Source of the DNA: Rhodanobacter sp. FW104-R8
GTDB lineage: Bacteria > Pseudomonadota > Gammaproteobacteria > Xanthomonadales > Rhodanobacteraceae
Assembly: GCF_001617365.1 (NCBI RefSeq)
Contig: NZ_LVJR01000123.1
Coordinates: forward strand, 1-55,481
Length of the DNA: 55,481 nt
Direction of reading: 5' to 3'
Under the pieces are notes generated by a model. It had not been told where the DNA came from. It saw nothing but the letters and a program-made list of their open reading frames with translations, and did not search any database. Below are positions 8,331 to 16,365 of this stretch, one piece after another. The translations under genes were made by a program, and so were the position numbers. Each line of letters opens with the position of its first letter. The stretch's first letter is position 1.

Positions 8331-9431
8331 TCAGCCGGCGAAGCGCGTCTCGCCGGCATGGCTCAGGCAGCTCTTCGCCACCAGCTCGTCGTCGAAATCC
8401 GGTTTCAGCTCACCGTCGTGCACCAGCAGATCGAGGAAGTTGAACACATTGCGCGCGTACATCTCCGACGCATGCAGCGGCGCGCCGGCCGGCAGGTTCA
8501 ACGGGCCCAGGATCACCACGCCGCCATGCTCGACCCGCTCGCCTGGCCGGGTCAGCTCGCAGTTGCCGCCGCTCTCGGCCGCCAGGTCGACGACCAGTGC
8601 GCCCGGTTTCATCCCTTCGACCATCGCCGTGCTGAGGATCTTCGGCGCCGGCCGCCCCGGCACCGCCGCGGTGCTGACCACCACGTCGAACGACTTCAGG
8701 TGATCGGCCAGCGCCTGCTGCTGCGCGGCGCGCTCTTCCGCCGACAGCTCGCGCGCATAGCCGCCGCTGCCGGCGGCGCTGACGCCGAGATCGAGGAACT
8801 TCGCGCCCAGCGACTCCACCTGTTCGCGCGTCTCCGGGCGCACGTCGTAGCCTTCGGTCTGCGCGCCGAGCCGGCGCGCGGTGGCGATCGCCTGCAGGCC
8901 GGCCACGCCGGCGCCGATCACCAGCACCTTGGACGGCCGGATCGTGCCGGCGGCCGTGGTCAGCATCGGGAAGAACTTCGGCGAGGCCTCGGCCGCGATC
9001 AGCATGGCGCGGTAACCGGCCACCGCCGCCTGCGAGCTCAGCACGTCCATCGCCTGCGCGCGGGTGGTGCGCGGCAACAGCTCCAGCGAGAACGCGGTGA
9101 GCTTGCGCGCGGCGAGCGCAGCGATGCGCTCGCCGGCGCCGTACGGGCGCAGCTGCCCGACCACCATGCTGCCTTCGCGCAGGCCGGCAAACGCCGTGTC
9201 GGCCGGCGGCAGCACGCAGGCCAGCACGTCGGCTTGCGCCAGCACCCCGGCCGCATCGGCAAACTCGGTCTCGGCGTAGACGCTGTCGGGGAAACCCGCG
9301 GCGCGCCCCGCATCATGCTCCAGCAGCACGCGCACACCCTTGCCGCGCAGCTTCTTCGCCATCTCTGGCGTGATCGCCACGCGCCGCTCCCCGGCGGCAG
9401 TCTCGCGCAAGGCGGCAACGATGATCGGCAT
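8331..9431 (-). CDS. pntAA: NAD(P) transhydrogenase subunit alpha, NAD-binding part
   Basis: 366 residues. It begins MPIIVAALRETAAGERRVA, typical of alanine dehydrogenase/PntA N-termini, and carries the NAD-binding glycine motif VLVIGAGVAGLQAIATARRLGA and the downstream VVSTAAVPGRPAPKILS. It is the soluble domain I of transhydrogenase. The start at 9431 is chosen because family similarity begins there; the longer frame to 9536 is not conserved in character. It is separated from pntAB and pntB by the sigma cassette and a REP pair, so it probably has its own transcript. Confidence 0.95.
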   Translation of the reverse strand: MPIIVAALRETAAGERRVAITPEMAKKLRGKGVRVLLEHDAGRAAGFPDSVYAETEFADAAGVLAQADVLACVLPPADTAFAGLREGSMVVGQLRPYGAGERIAALAARKLTAFSLELLPRTTRAQAMDVLSSQAAVAGYRAMLIAAEASPKFFPMLTTAAGTIRPSKVLVIGAGVAGLQAIATARRLGAQTEGYDVRPETREQVESLGAKFLDLGVSAAGSGGYARELSAEERAAQQQALADHLKSFDVVVSTAAVPGRPAPKILSTAMVEGMKPGALVVDLAAESGGNCELTRPGERVEHGGVVILGPLNLPAGAPLHASEMYARNVFNFLDLLVHDGELKPDFDDELVAKSCLSHAGETRFAG

Positions 9432-9566
9432 GGTGCAGTCCCCTCGGCATTGGTCGGGCCATCTTAGCGGCACTCGCGGGTTTTGATCCGGGCCGGCGCA
9501 AAAGAGTAAGCTGGCCCGCCGGCATAGGCGGCTCACGCCGCGCCGGGGTCATCGCCGGAGATTCCG

Positions 9567-9983
9567 ATGCCCGCAATTCCCAACGCCTTCGACGACCTGC
9601 TGGCCTCGGCGCGCGGCGCGCGCGAACAGGCCTATGCGCCGTACTCGAACTTCCTGGTCGGCGCCGCGTTGCTTGCCCGCGATGGCCGCCGCTTCAGTGG
9701 CTGCAACGTGGAAAACGCCTCCTACGGCTTGTGCAACTGCGCCGAACGCACCGCGCTGTTCAATGCCATCGCTGCCGGCTGCCGTCCCGGCGACTTCGCC
9801 GCCATTGCCGTGATCGCCGACACCGACCACCCGGTCAGCCCCTGCGGTGCCTGCCGCCAGGTGATGGCCGAACTGTGCGACGGCGCCATGCCGGTACTGC
9901 TGGCCAACCTGCACGGCGACACCCAGCAGACCAGCGTGGCCGCGCTGCTGCCCGGCTCGTTCAAGCTGCCGCTGTCGGCCTGA
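9567..9983 (+). CDS. cdd: Cytidine deaminase
   Basis: 138 residues, the standard small homotetrameric form. The catalytic motif CAE is at 58-60 and the other zinc cysteines at PCGAC 92-96; the substrate-binding FSGCNVENASYG segment is at about 43-54. It deaminates cytidine and deoxycytidine to uridine and deoxyuridine for pyrimidine salvage. It is divergent from pntAA with a 135-bp shared upstream region and precedes a nitroreductase gene by 60 bp. Confidence 0.96.
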   Translation: MPAIPNAFDDLLASARGAREQAYAPYSNFLVGAALLARDGRRFSGCNVENASYGLCNCAERTALFNAIAAGCRPGDFAAIAVIADTDHPVSPCGACRQVMAELCDGAMPVLLANLHGDTQQTSVAALLPGSFKLPLSA

Positions 9984-10043
9984 CGGTTCGCGCGGAACGG
10001 CCCCGACCGCTAGCATGGGCATCCCCGCCGGAAGAACCGATCC

Positions 10044-10613
10044 ATGCCCACCGCCCTGTCCCTGCTCCAGCAACGCCACTCCGTGCCCTCGCGCCAGCTC
10101 GGCGAGCCCGCGCCGGACGAGGCGACCCTGCACGAACTGCTGGAGGCGGCGATCCGCGTGCCCGACCACGGCAAGCTGGTGCCGTTCCGGCTGATCCGCC
10201 TGCAGGGCGAGGCGAAGCTGGCGTTCGGCGAGCAACTGGCGGCGATCGCGATCCGTAACCACCCGGAGATGTCCGACGCCAAGTTGGAGAAGGAGCGCCT
10301 GCGTTACACCTTCGCGCCACTGGTGATCGCCGTGGTCGCCCGCCTGCAGCCCGACAGCAAGGTGCCGGAGATCGAGCAGAAGCTGTGCGCCGGCAACGTC
10401 GCCTACAACATCCTGCTCGGTGCGTATGCACTGGGTTACGGCGGGCAATGGCTGACCGGCTGGGCCGCCTACGACCGCGAGGTGGCGGGCATCCTCGGCC
10501 TGGCCGAACACGAACACGTGGTCAGCTTCGTCCACCTCGGCACGCCACAGATCGAGGTGCCCGACCGCGATCGCCCGGCGCTGACCGACCTGCTGAGCAC
10601 CTGGACGCCGTGA
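10044..10613 (+). CDS. Nitroreductase family protein (YdjA-like)
   Basis: 189 residues, one nitroreductase/FMN-binding domain. RHSVPSRQLGEPAPDEATL at the N-terminus and NVAYNILLGAYALGYGGQWLTGW are typical of the short YdjA/TdrD-like branch. It probably uses FMN and NAD(P)H; the natural substrate is unknown. Its stop overlaps the GTG start of the exonuclease gene (GTGA), so the two are coupled. Confidence 0.9.
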   Translation: MPTALSLLQQRHSVPSRQLGEPAPDEATLHELLEAAIRVPDHGKLVPFRLIRLQGEAKLAFGEQLAAIAIRNHPEMSDAKLEKERLRYTFAPLVIAVVARLQPDSKVPEIEQKLCAGNVAYNILLGAYALGYGGQWLTGWAAYDREVAGILGLAEHEHVVSFVHLGTPQIEVPDRDRPALTDLLSTWTP

Positions 10614-11515
10614 ACACGCCGGCAAATGGACGTCCAGCCGTCCATCTGGTCGACGGCAGCCTTTACGTGTTCCGTGCCTGGCATTCGATGCCGGACGAAT
10701 TCCACGACGCCGACGGCCACCCGGTCAACGCGGTGCACGGCTACACCCGCTTCCTGTGCGAGCTGCTGGAACGCGTGCAGCCCGAACACATCGCGGTGGC
10801 GTTCGACGCCTCGCTGACCAGCTCGTTCCGCAACGCGATCTACCCGCCGTACAAGGCCAACCGCGAACTGCCGCCGCCTGACCTGGAGCGGCAGTTCGTG
10901 CAGTGCCGCGCGATCACCGAGGCGCTCGGCGTGCACCTGATGATCGACCACAGCTTCGAGGCCGACGATCTGATCGGCAGTACCGTGTGGAACCTGCGCG
11001 CGCAAGGCTGGCGCAGCGTGATCGTCTCCGCCGACAAGGATTTCGGCCAGCTGCTGGGCGAGCACGACGAACAGTGGGACTACGCCCGCGGCCTGCGCTG
11101 GGGGCCGGCCGGCGTGCACGAGAAACTTGGCGTGCACCCGCACCAGGTCGCCGATTACCTGGCCCTGTGCGGCGACAGCGTGGACAACATCCCCGGCGTG
11201 CCCGGCATCGGCGCGAAGACCGCCGCCGCCCTGCTCACCCACTTCGGCAGCCTCGACATCCTGCTCGACCGCATCGACGAAGTCGCCTTCCTGCGCCTGC
11301 GCGGCGCCGCCGCGTGTGCCGCCAAACTGCGCGAACACGCCGAACAGGCGCGGCTGTACCGCCGCCTCACCCGCATCGCCCTCGACGCCCCCGGCGCCGA
11401 ATCCGCCGACGTCCTGCAGCGCCGCCCGCCGCCCGTCGACCAGCTCGACGCACTGTGCGAACAACTCCGCCTCGGCGCCTTCACCCGCAGCCGCCTACGC
11501 GCCTTGCTGCGCTGA
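10610..11515 (+). CDS. 5'-3' exonuclease (Xni / PolA-exonuclease-like flap nuclease)
   Basis: 301 residues with a GTG start. The PIN-like 5'-3' exonuclease fold shows acidic metal ligands in HLVDGSLYVFRAW, VAFDASL and VSADKDFGQLL, followed by the helix-hairpin-helix motif GVPGIGAKTAAALL at about 200. It corresponds to the stand-alone version of the DNA polymerase I N-terminal domain and may act in flap processing or RNA primer removal. It overlaps the nitroreductase stop by 4 bp and is followed by a C-rich repeat. Confidence 0.92.
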   Translation: MNTPANGRPAVHLVDGSLYVFRAWHSMPDEFHDADGHPVNAVHGYTRFLCELLERVQPEHIAVAFDASLTSSFRNAIYPPYKANRELPPPDLERQFVQCRAITEALGVHLMIDHSFEADDLIGSTVWNLRAQGWRSVIVSADKDFGQLLGEHDEQWDYARGLRWGPAGVHEKLGVHPHQVADYLALCGDSVDNIPGVPGIGAKTAAALLTHFGSLDILLDRIDEVAFLRLRGAAACAAKLREHAEQARLYRRLTRIALDAPGAESADVLQRRPPPVDQLDALCEQLRLGAFTRSRLRALLR

Positions 11516-11522
11516 CGCTTTT

Positions 11523-11630
11523 CTCCCTCCCCTGCATCGCAGGGGAGGGCTGGGGTGGGGTGCTCTTGATCTTCCCCGCCAGCCCGGAGCCACCCCCTCC
11601 TGACCTCCCCCTGCCTTGCAGGGGGAGGGA
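11523..11630. repeat. C-rich composite repeat (family 3), left copy
   Basis: 108 bp made of two hairpins (CCCTCCCCTGC/GCAGGGGAGGG and CTCCCCCTGC/GCAGGGGGAG) joined by a conserved linker. A copy at 12530-12637 is roughly 90% identical by eye and in the same orientation. The two copies bracket the HepT/MntA module. Confidence 0.85.
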
Positions 11631-11658
11631 CCAAGAACGTGCGCTATTTCAAGCTGTG

Positions 11659-11686
11659 CTCCCTCCTCCGCATCACAGGGGAAGGA
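11659..11686. repeat. Family 3 hairpin, degenerate single unit
   Basis: CTCCCTCCTCCGCATCACAG followed by GGGAAGGA is a decayed single hairpin of the C-rich family, 10 bp from the hepT stop. Confidence 0.6.
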
Positions 11687-11696
11687 ACCAGACGAG

Positions 11697-12044
11697 CTAC
11701 GCCTTGCCGTCGGGATCCGCAGCAAGCATCGCGCGCACAGCTGATGCCAACGGCGGAAGGTGTTGCTGCACCACCATCAACACGGTCTGGGCATCGATGT
11801 CACCCAGATAGTTATGCACCAGGATGTTGCGAAAACCGCTGATCTGCTTCCAGGGTATCGCCGGGTACTGGGTCTTGATGGTCTCCGGCAGTTGCTGGGT
11901 GGCCTCCGACAAGGTCTGCAAGTTGCGCAGGCTGGCGTCGTACAACACCTCATCGCGCGTCAGGTCGCCGCGCTGCTGGATGCGGTCGATTTTCTCGACG
12001 GTGTCCAGAATATGCCGGGCATGAGCCTGCCAGGCCTTGCTCAC
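11697..12044 (-). CDS. hepT: HEPN (DUF86) toxin of a HepT/MntA module
   Basis: 115 residues with a GTG start that overlaps the mntA stop (GTGA). The HEPN RNase motif Rx4HxY is intact: R72, H77 and Y79 in FRNILVHNY. In characterised HepT/MntA pairs HepT is an RNase toxin whose tyrosine next to the histidine is AMPylated by MntA. Family length and motif fit. The order antitoxin then toxin, with translational coupling, is typical. The whole module is bracketed by direct repeats. Confidence 0.92.
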   Translation of the reverse strand: MSKAWQAHARHILDTVEKIDRIQQRGDLTRDEVLYDASLRNLQTLSEATQQLPETIKTQYPAIPWKQISGFRNILVHNYLGDIDAQTVLMVVQQHLPPLASAVRAMLAADPDGKA

Positions 12045-12331
12045 AGATCGACCGCCTCTTGCAGCACGCGCGCCCGGATATGGCGGTTCAACTCGTGCTC
12101 GGGGATGACGTCCAGTTGGCGCCCGGTGATCTCGACCAGCCGCTCGGCCAGCGCCAGACGTTGTGCGAAGAGATCGTAACCGCGCGGAAAATCGACCAGG
12201 AAGTCGATGTCGCTGTCGGGCTGTTCCTCGCCTCTTGCCACCGAGCCGAACACGCGAATTCGCCGCGCGCCATATTGGCGGCATGCGGCGTTGATCGCGT
12301 CTTTCTGTGCATGCAGTGCGTCGAGCAACAT
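12041..12331 (-). CDS. mntA: MNT-type nucleotidyltransferase antitoxin
   Basis: 96 residues. The minimal nucleotidyltransferase motif GSVARGEEQPDSDID is at 29-43, with metal-binding aspartates D41 and D43. In the known system this enzyme adds AMP to the HEPN toxin and so neutralises it. The start at 12331 has AGGAAC at a suitable distance upstream. Confidence 0.92.
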   Translation of the reverse strand: MLLDALHAQKDAINAACRQYGARRIRVFGSVARGEEQPDSDIDFLVDFPRGYDLFAQRLALAERLVEITGRQLDVIPEHELNRHIRARVLQEAVDL

Positions 12332-12442
12332 GACTGATGTTCCTGTATTCGGGGCTTGGCCCGTGCAACGGCTTGATCGTACTGCATGCCTCGCGCAGCC
12401 CGCCAGCCGATCGGCGCAGGCCTTCCTGGACCTCGCGCCGGT

Positions 12443-12517
12443 GGGCGGGCACGGCCCGCCGGCCCTTCGTCGTAGTCGTGCATCAGGGCAGGAGCGGCGG
12501 GCGGTGCCCGCCCTACG
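12443..12517. repeat. REP pair (family 1), inverted
   Basis: Facing GGCGGGCACGGCCCGCC and GGCGGGCGGTGCCCGCC palindromes upstream of the mntA/hepT module; the second leads into CCCTACGC with the GTAG foot on the minus strand. Confidence 0.85.
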
Positions 12518-12529
12518 CAGCTGGCTTCG

Positions 12530-12637
12530 TTCCCTCCCCCGCATCGCAGGGGAGGGCTGGGGTTGGGTGCTCTTGGTCTTGCTCGCCAGCCCGGAGCTAC
12601 CCCCTCCTAACCTCCCCCTGCCTTGCAGGGGGAGGAA
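12530..12637. repeat. C-rich composite repeat (family 3), right copy
   Basis: 108 bp closely matching 11523-11630 in the same orientation, with about ten scattered differences. Together the copies flank mntA-hepT at a spacing of about 1 kb. Confidence 0.85.
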
Positions 12638-12656
12638 CTAAAACGCAAGAGCCGTG

Positions 12657-12683
12657 CTCCTCCCCTACCTTGCAGGGGAGGAG
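12657..12683. repeat. Family 3 hairpin, single unit
   Basis: CTCCTCCCCTACC/TTGCAGGGGAGGAG palindrome directly before the terminator of the S9 peptidase gene. Confidence 0.65.
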
Positions 12684-12686
12684 AAA

Positions 12687-12715
12687 GAAAACGGCGGCCC
12701 GGAGGCCGCCGTTTT
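12687..12715 (-). terminator. Intrinsic terminator of the S9 peptidase gene
   Basis: Stem AAAACGGCGGCC/GGCCGCCGTTTT with a 3-base loop, 17 bp beyond the peptidase stop. The A and T runs flank the stem, so it can work in either direction. Confidence 0.8.
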
Positions 12716-12731
12716 CATCATGCGAACCGGC

Positions 12732-14861
12732 TCAACGCGAGGCGGCTTTCGGGGCGTCCTTGGCGGTCCACTGCTTCAGCCAGGCGTTCACCGAGTCGTG
12801 CCACTGCACGCTGTTGTGCGGCTTCAGCACCCAGTGGTTCTCGTCGGGGAAATGCAGCAGCTGGCTGGGGATGCCGCGGCGCTGCAGCGCGGTGAACGCG
12901 CCCAGGCCCTGGGTGTCGGGGATGCGGAAGTCCTTGGCCGAATGGATCACCAGCATCGGCACGCGCCAGTCCTTGACGTGGTTGAGCGGGTTGAACTTCT
13001 CGTAGTTCTCCGGGTGTTCGTACTGGGTGCCGCCGTTCTCGCGTTCCTCGAACCACAGTTCCTCGGTGTCGTAGTACATCGCACGTGCGTCGAACACGCC
13101 GTCGTGGTCGACCAGGCACTTCCACGGCTGGTTCCACACGCCGGCGATCCAGTACACCATGTAGCCGCCGTAGCTGGCGCCGAGCGCGCAGGCACGGTCG
13201 CCGTCGAGGAAGCGGTACTTGTCCAGCGCGGCTTTCCAGCCCAGCTTCAGATCTTCCAGCGGCTTGCCGCCCCAGTCGCCGGAGATCGAGTCGGTGAACG
13301 CCTGGCCGTAGCCGGTGGAACCGTGGAAGTTCACCGTCACCACCGCGAAGCCCTGGCCGGCGTAGGTCTGCGGATTCCAGCGGTAGCTCCAGCCGTTCTC
13401 CATCGCGCCCTGCGGGCCGCCGTGGATGATGAAGGCGACCGGGTAGGTCTTGCCCGGCTGGTAGTCGACCGGCTTCACCACGTAGCCCTGCACGGTCTCG
13501 TTGTTCCAGCCCTTGAAGGTGAAGAACTCGGCGTCGCCCACCTTCGCGTTCTTGAGGTCCGCCGCATTGAAGTGGGTAACCTGCTTCAGGCTGCTGCCGT
13601 CGGCGGCGGCAAGATAGACGTCGGCCGGCCGCTTCAGGTCGTCGCGGATCAGCAGCAGCTTGCCCGCGGCCAGCGAGAAGCCGCTCACCGTGCCTTCGCC
13701 CACCAGTTGGCTGACCTTGCCGCTGGCCGCGTCGATCGCGAACAGCGGATGCTGGCCGTTGTCGTCGGCAGTGGCGTACAGCGTCTTGCCGTCGGCGGAA
13801 ATCGTGAGGCCGCCGGGCGAGCGATCCCACTTCGGATCAACCTCGCGCTTCGCGCCGCTGGCCAGGTCCAGCGCCATGATCGCGAAACGGTCCGCCTCGA
13901 AGCCCGGCGTCTTCATCGCCAGGTAGTACAGCGTCTTGCCGTCCGGCGAGGCCACCGGGTACGCATCCCACGCCTTGTTCTCGGCGGTGAGGTTCTTTGG
14001 TGCGGCCAAGCCGTCCGCCGGCACGCTGTACACGTCGAAATTGGTCGACCACGGCTCGCTGGTGCCGGCGATGCGCGCGTTGAAGTACACGGTCTTGCCA
14101 TCCGGCGCGAAGCCGAACTCGCTCTCGTCACCGAACGGCTTGCTCGGCACATCGCCGTCGATGCCGCGGCTCAGCCGCTTCGGCTCGCCCGCCAGCTGGC
14201 CCTTGCCGTCGAAGCGGGCCACGAACAGCTGGTTGCGCCGGCCGTCGGCCCAGGTGTCCCAATGCCGCACGAACAGCTTGTCGTAGAGCGTGCCGCTGGC
14301 CTTGTCCTTCGCGCGTGCATCGATGCGCTGCTGGGTGCACGCCAGCGTGGTGCAATCGGCATACACCTCGTACGACAGCAACACCTGCTTGCCATCCGGC
14401 GACAGCTTGTAGCCGCCAACGTCCAGCACCCCGTGGCTGACCTGCACGGCGGGAGCATGCTCGGCCAGGTTCAGGCCACCCTCGCCGCCCAGATCCACCC
14501 GCCACAACTGCGCCACGCCCTTGGCCGGCGCCACGAAATACAGGCTGCGGCCATCCGCCGACCAGCGCGCCGAACTGCCCTTGTCGACCACCTTCACCGG
14601 CTGCCCGTCCTTGGCCAGGTCCAGCACATAGACCGCGCTGACGCCCTTGTTCGCATCGTAGTCGGTACTGCGCACGCCGAACGCCGCGTAACGCCCGTCC
14701 GGCGACAGCTGCGGATCGCTGACCCGATCCATCATCACCAGGTCGCGCACATTGAACGCATGCGCGCCCTCGGCCTTGACGAAGCTGGTATCCACGACGT
14801 CGCCCGCCATCGCGGGCGCCGCCACCAGCGCGAGCAGCAGCGCGGCAATCAGAGGTTTCAT
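12732..14861 (-). CDS. Exported S9 family (prolyl oligopeptidase-type) peptidase
   Basis: 709 residues. A signal peptide (1-19, ending AMAG) is followed by a beta-propeller region with repeated SPDGRYAAF/SPDGKTLYY-type blades, then an alpha/beta-hydrolase domain. The nucleophile is Ser563 in GASYGGYM, and the catalytic His lies in NHWVL near residue 680. It resembles acylaminoacyl-peptidase/DPP-like S9C enzymes that release short peptides in the periplasm. It is monocistronic, with its own terminator. A second S9 peptidase at 42550-44514 is a distant paralogue. Confidence 0.93.
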   Translation of the reverse strand: MKPLIAALLLALVAAPAMAGDVVDTSFVKAEGAHAFNVRDLVMMDRVSDPQLSPDGRYAAFGVRSTDYDANKGVSAVYVLDLAKDGQPVKVVDKGSSARWSADGRSLYFVAPAKGVAQLWRVDLGGEGGLNLAEHAPAVQVSHGVLDVGGYKLSPDGKQVLLSYEVYADCTTLACTQQRIDARAKDKASGTLYDKLFVRHWDTWADGRRNQLFVARFDGKGQLAGEPKRLSRGIDGDVPSKPFGDESEFGFAPDGKTVYFNARIAGTSEPWSTNFDVYSVPADGLAAPKNLTAENKAWDAYPVASPDGKTLYYLAMKTPGFEADRFAIMALDLASGAKREVDPKWDRSPGGLTISADGKTLYATADDNGQHPLFAIDAASGKVSQLVGEGTVSGFSLAAGKLLLIRDDLKRPADVYLAAADGSSLKQVTHFNAADLKNAKVGDAEFFTFKGWNNETVQGYVVKPVDYQPGKTYPVAFIIHGGPQGAMENGWSYRWNPQTYAGQGFAVVTVNFHGSTGYGQAFTDSISGDWGGKPLEDLKLGWKAALDKYRFLDGDRACALGASYGGYMVYWIAGVWNQPWKCLVDHDGVFDARAMYYDTEELWFEERENGGTQYEHPENYEKFNPLNHVKDWRVPMLVIHSAKDFRIPDTQGLGAFTALQRRGIPSQLLHFPDENHWVLKPHNSVQWHDSVNAWLKQWTAKDAPKAASR

Positions 14862-15017
14862 GGGGGGGTCCTTGGGTGGTCAAAGCGGTGACGGTAGAGC
14901 GCAGGCCTGCCGGGACGCAAGCAAACCGTGACGGAGCTCCCTTAAGCGTAGACCACAGGCGAGGCTCACACGGCCGAGCACACCGTTGTGATGCGACGCA
15001 CATTCCGTCTTCATATT

Positions 15018-15033
15018 TGGTACAAAACGTGCT
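15018..15033 (+). promoter_or_regulatory. Sigma-54 (-24/-12) promoter of the first pilin gene
   Basis: TGGTACAAAACGTGCT fits the RpoN consensus TGGCAY-R-N4-TTGCW with GG and GC at the right spacing. It lies 30 bp before the start codon, giving a short leader with AGGGGAG as ribosome site. Pilin genes are classically RpoN- and PilR-dependent; pilS and pilR are not in this window. Confidence 0.75.
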
Positions 15034-15063
15034 GCTGCTGGCGTATCCAAAGGGGAGTCCACC

Positions 15064-15507
15064 ATGTTGCGCCAGCGCATTTCCGCCGGTTTCACCTTGA
15101 TCGAGCTGATGATCGTCGTAGCGATCATCGCGATCCTCGCCGCTATCGCCATTCCGGCGTATCAGGACTACCTCATCCGCGGCCAGGTCACCGAAGGCAT
15201 GAGTCTGGGCAGCGGTGCCAAGGCTGCGGTGTGGGATTTCGTGTCCAACACCGGGCGCTTCCCACCAAACAACCAGTCGGCCGGCATGGCCAATAACACG
15301 TCCATCACAGGCAGTTATGTTTCCAGCGTGGATGTTACGGGCGGCGCCGTGAAGGTGCTCTATCAGGGGCCCAAGGCCAACACCCACATCAGTGGGAATG
15401 GTATCTACTTGCTGCTGTCGCCAGTTACCCATGCCGGCAGCATCACCTGGACGTGTACGGCCAGCACCGTGGATCCGAAGTACTTGCCAATTGCTTGTCG
15501 TCAGTAA
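15064..15507 (+). CDS. pilA: Type IV major pilin, copy 1
   Basis: 147 residues. A short leader MLRQRISAG is cut by prepilin peptidase before [20 protein letters not shown], the hydrophobic N-terminal helix with the essential Glu5. The C-terminal disulfide loop is formed by Cys in ITWTCTAS and in LPIACRQ. It shares its N-terminal half and overall plan with the second pilin 344 bp downstream, but the head domain differs strongly. It should be the main fibre subunit or a variant. It has its own sigma-54 promoter. Confidence 0.93.
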   Translation: MLRQRISAGFTLIELMIVVAIIAILAAIAIPAYQDYLIRGQVTEGMSLGSGAKAAVWDFVSNTGRFPPNNQSAGMANNTSITGSYVSSVDVTGGAVKVLYQGPKANTHISGNGIYLLLSPVTHAGSITWTCTASTVDPKYLPIACRQ

Positions 15508-15708
15508 ACGCTGACAAAAATACCTAAGCTCTACAAAAACTGCCCAACAGCGTCACTTTTAGTCCGTGCGTGACGCCCTTGGTCAACACGGCACACAGGT
15601 CACAATTCCCGATTTCCCGAGGCGCCAACGGCACGGCTTGCAGGCTTCCGTGACGCTGGGCACAATCCCATCGTCTACGGTTGTGAGTGAATACACCGGC
15701 GGCAAACG

Positions 15709-15724
15709 TGGCATATATGCTGCT
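15709..15724 (+). promoter_or_regulatory. Sigma-54 (-24/-12) promoter of the second pilin gene
   Basis: TGGCATATATGCTGCT matches the RpoN consensus with correct GG-GC spacing. It is 126 bp upstream of the second pilin, leaving a leader of about 115 bases. The rest of 15508-15850 holds no gene that I can see. Confidence 0.7.
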
Positions 15725-15850
15725 TGACTTTGCCGCGAGCTTCCTGGTCGTTCCGACCATGCGAATGGGGTCCGTTCCCGCCTAGGGGGATAAAGGGACT
15801 GGGGCTCAGGGGGCATCACACGGTTAGCTAACCAAAACAGAGGAACCACC

Positions 15851-16294
15851 ATGAAGAAGATGCAGAAGGGCTTCACCCTGATCGAACTGATGATCGTGGT
15901 CGCGATCATCGCCATCCTCGCCGCGATCGCCATCCCGGCCTACCAGGACTATCTGATCCGCACGCAAGTGTCCGAAGGCGCGGTACTGACCGACGGCGCG
16001 AAGACGGCGATCTCCGAGTTCTACTCCAACAAAGGCACCTTCCCCGGCAACAACGCCTCGGCTGGCCTCGCCACGGCTGGATCCATCGCTGGCAAGTATG
16101 TGAAGTCGGTTGATATCTCCGCTAATGCCGGCCAAATCGTGGCCACGTTCAGCAAAGCCGCGCCGCAATCGGCGAATAACGCCATCGACACCAAGACGTT
16201 TGTGCTGTCTGCCGTCACCCACAGCGGCTCGATCGCGTGGAGCTGCACCAAGTCGACGGTTGCCACCAAGTACCTGCCGTCTTCTTGCCGCTAA
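15851..16294 (+). CDS. pilA: Type IV major pilin, copy 2
   Basis: 147 residues, prepilin leader MKKMQKG then [20 protein letters not shown]. The C-terminal disulfide loop lies between Cys in IAWSCTKS and the penultimate-residue Cys of YLPSSCR. AGAGGAAC precedes the ATG, and a strong terminator follows, which would yield an abundant short transcript as expected for a major pilin. Two serines just before the last cysteine are in the place where Pseudomonas group I pilin is glycosylated; whether this one is modified is unknown. Confidence 0.95.
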   Translation: MKKMQKGFTLIELMIVVAIIAILAAIAIPAYQDYLIRTQVSEGAVLTDGAKTAISEFYSNKGTFPGNNASAGLATAGSIAGKYVKSVDISANAGQIVATFSKAAPQSANNAIDTKTFVLSAVTHSGSIAWSCTKSTVATKYLPSSCR

Positions 16295-16320
16295 GTCACG
16301 ATCTGATTCAGGTACGTTTG

Positions 16321-16351
16321 GAAGGGCCGCCCTGCGCGGCCCTTCTTCTTT
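16321..16351 (+). terminator. Intrinsic terminator after the second pilin
   Basis: 10-bp stem GAAGGGCCGC/GCGGCCCTTC with loop CCTGC, followed by TTCTTTTC. It separates the pilin from the membrane-TPR genes, which would need read-through or their own promoter. Confidence 0.85.
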
Positions 16352-16365
16352 TCACGGAAGCCCGA

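Noticed and set aside
11523..11686. Rho-independent terminators in the C-rich repeats
   Set aside because: The stems are strong, but there is no T run and the same sequence recurs as a composite repeat in several gaps, so a repeat family is the better description.
12654..14891. A 745-codon plus-strand open frame
   Set aside because: Antisense to the well-supported S9 peptidase; composition is typical of a mirror frame, with no family resemblance.
15500..15520. Terminator after the first pilin
   Set aside because: GTCAG/CTGAC is only a 5-bp stem and is followed by A rather than T on the coding strand.
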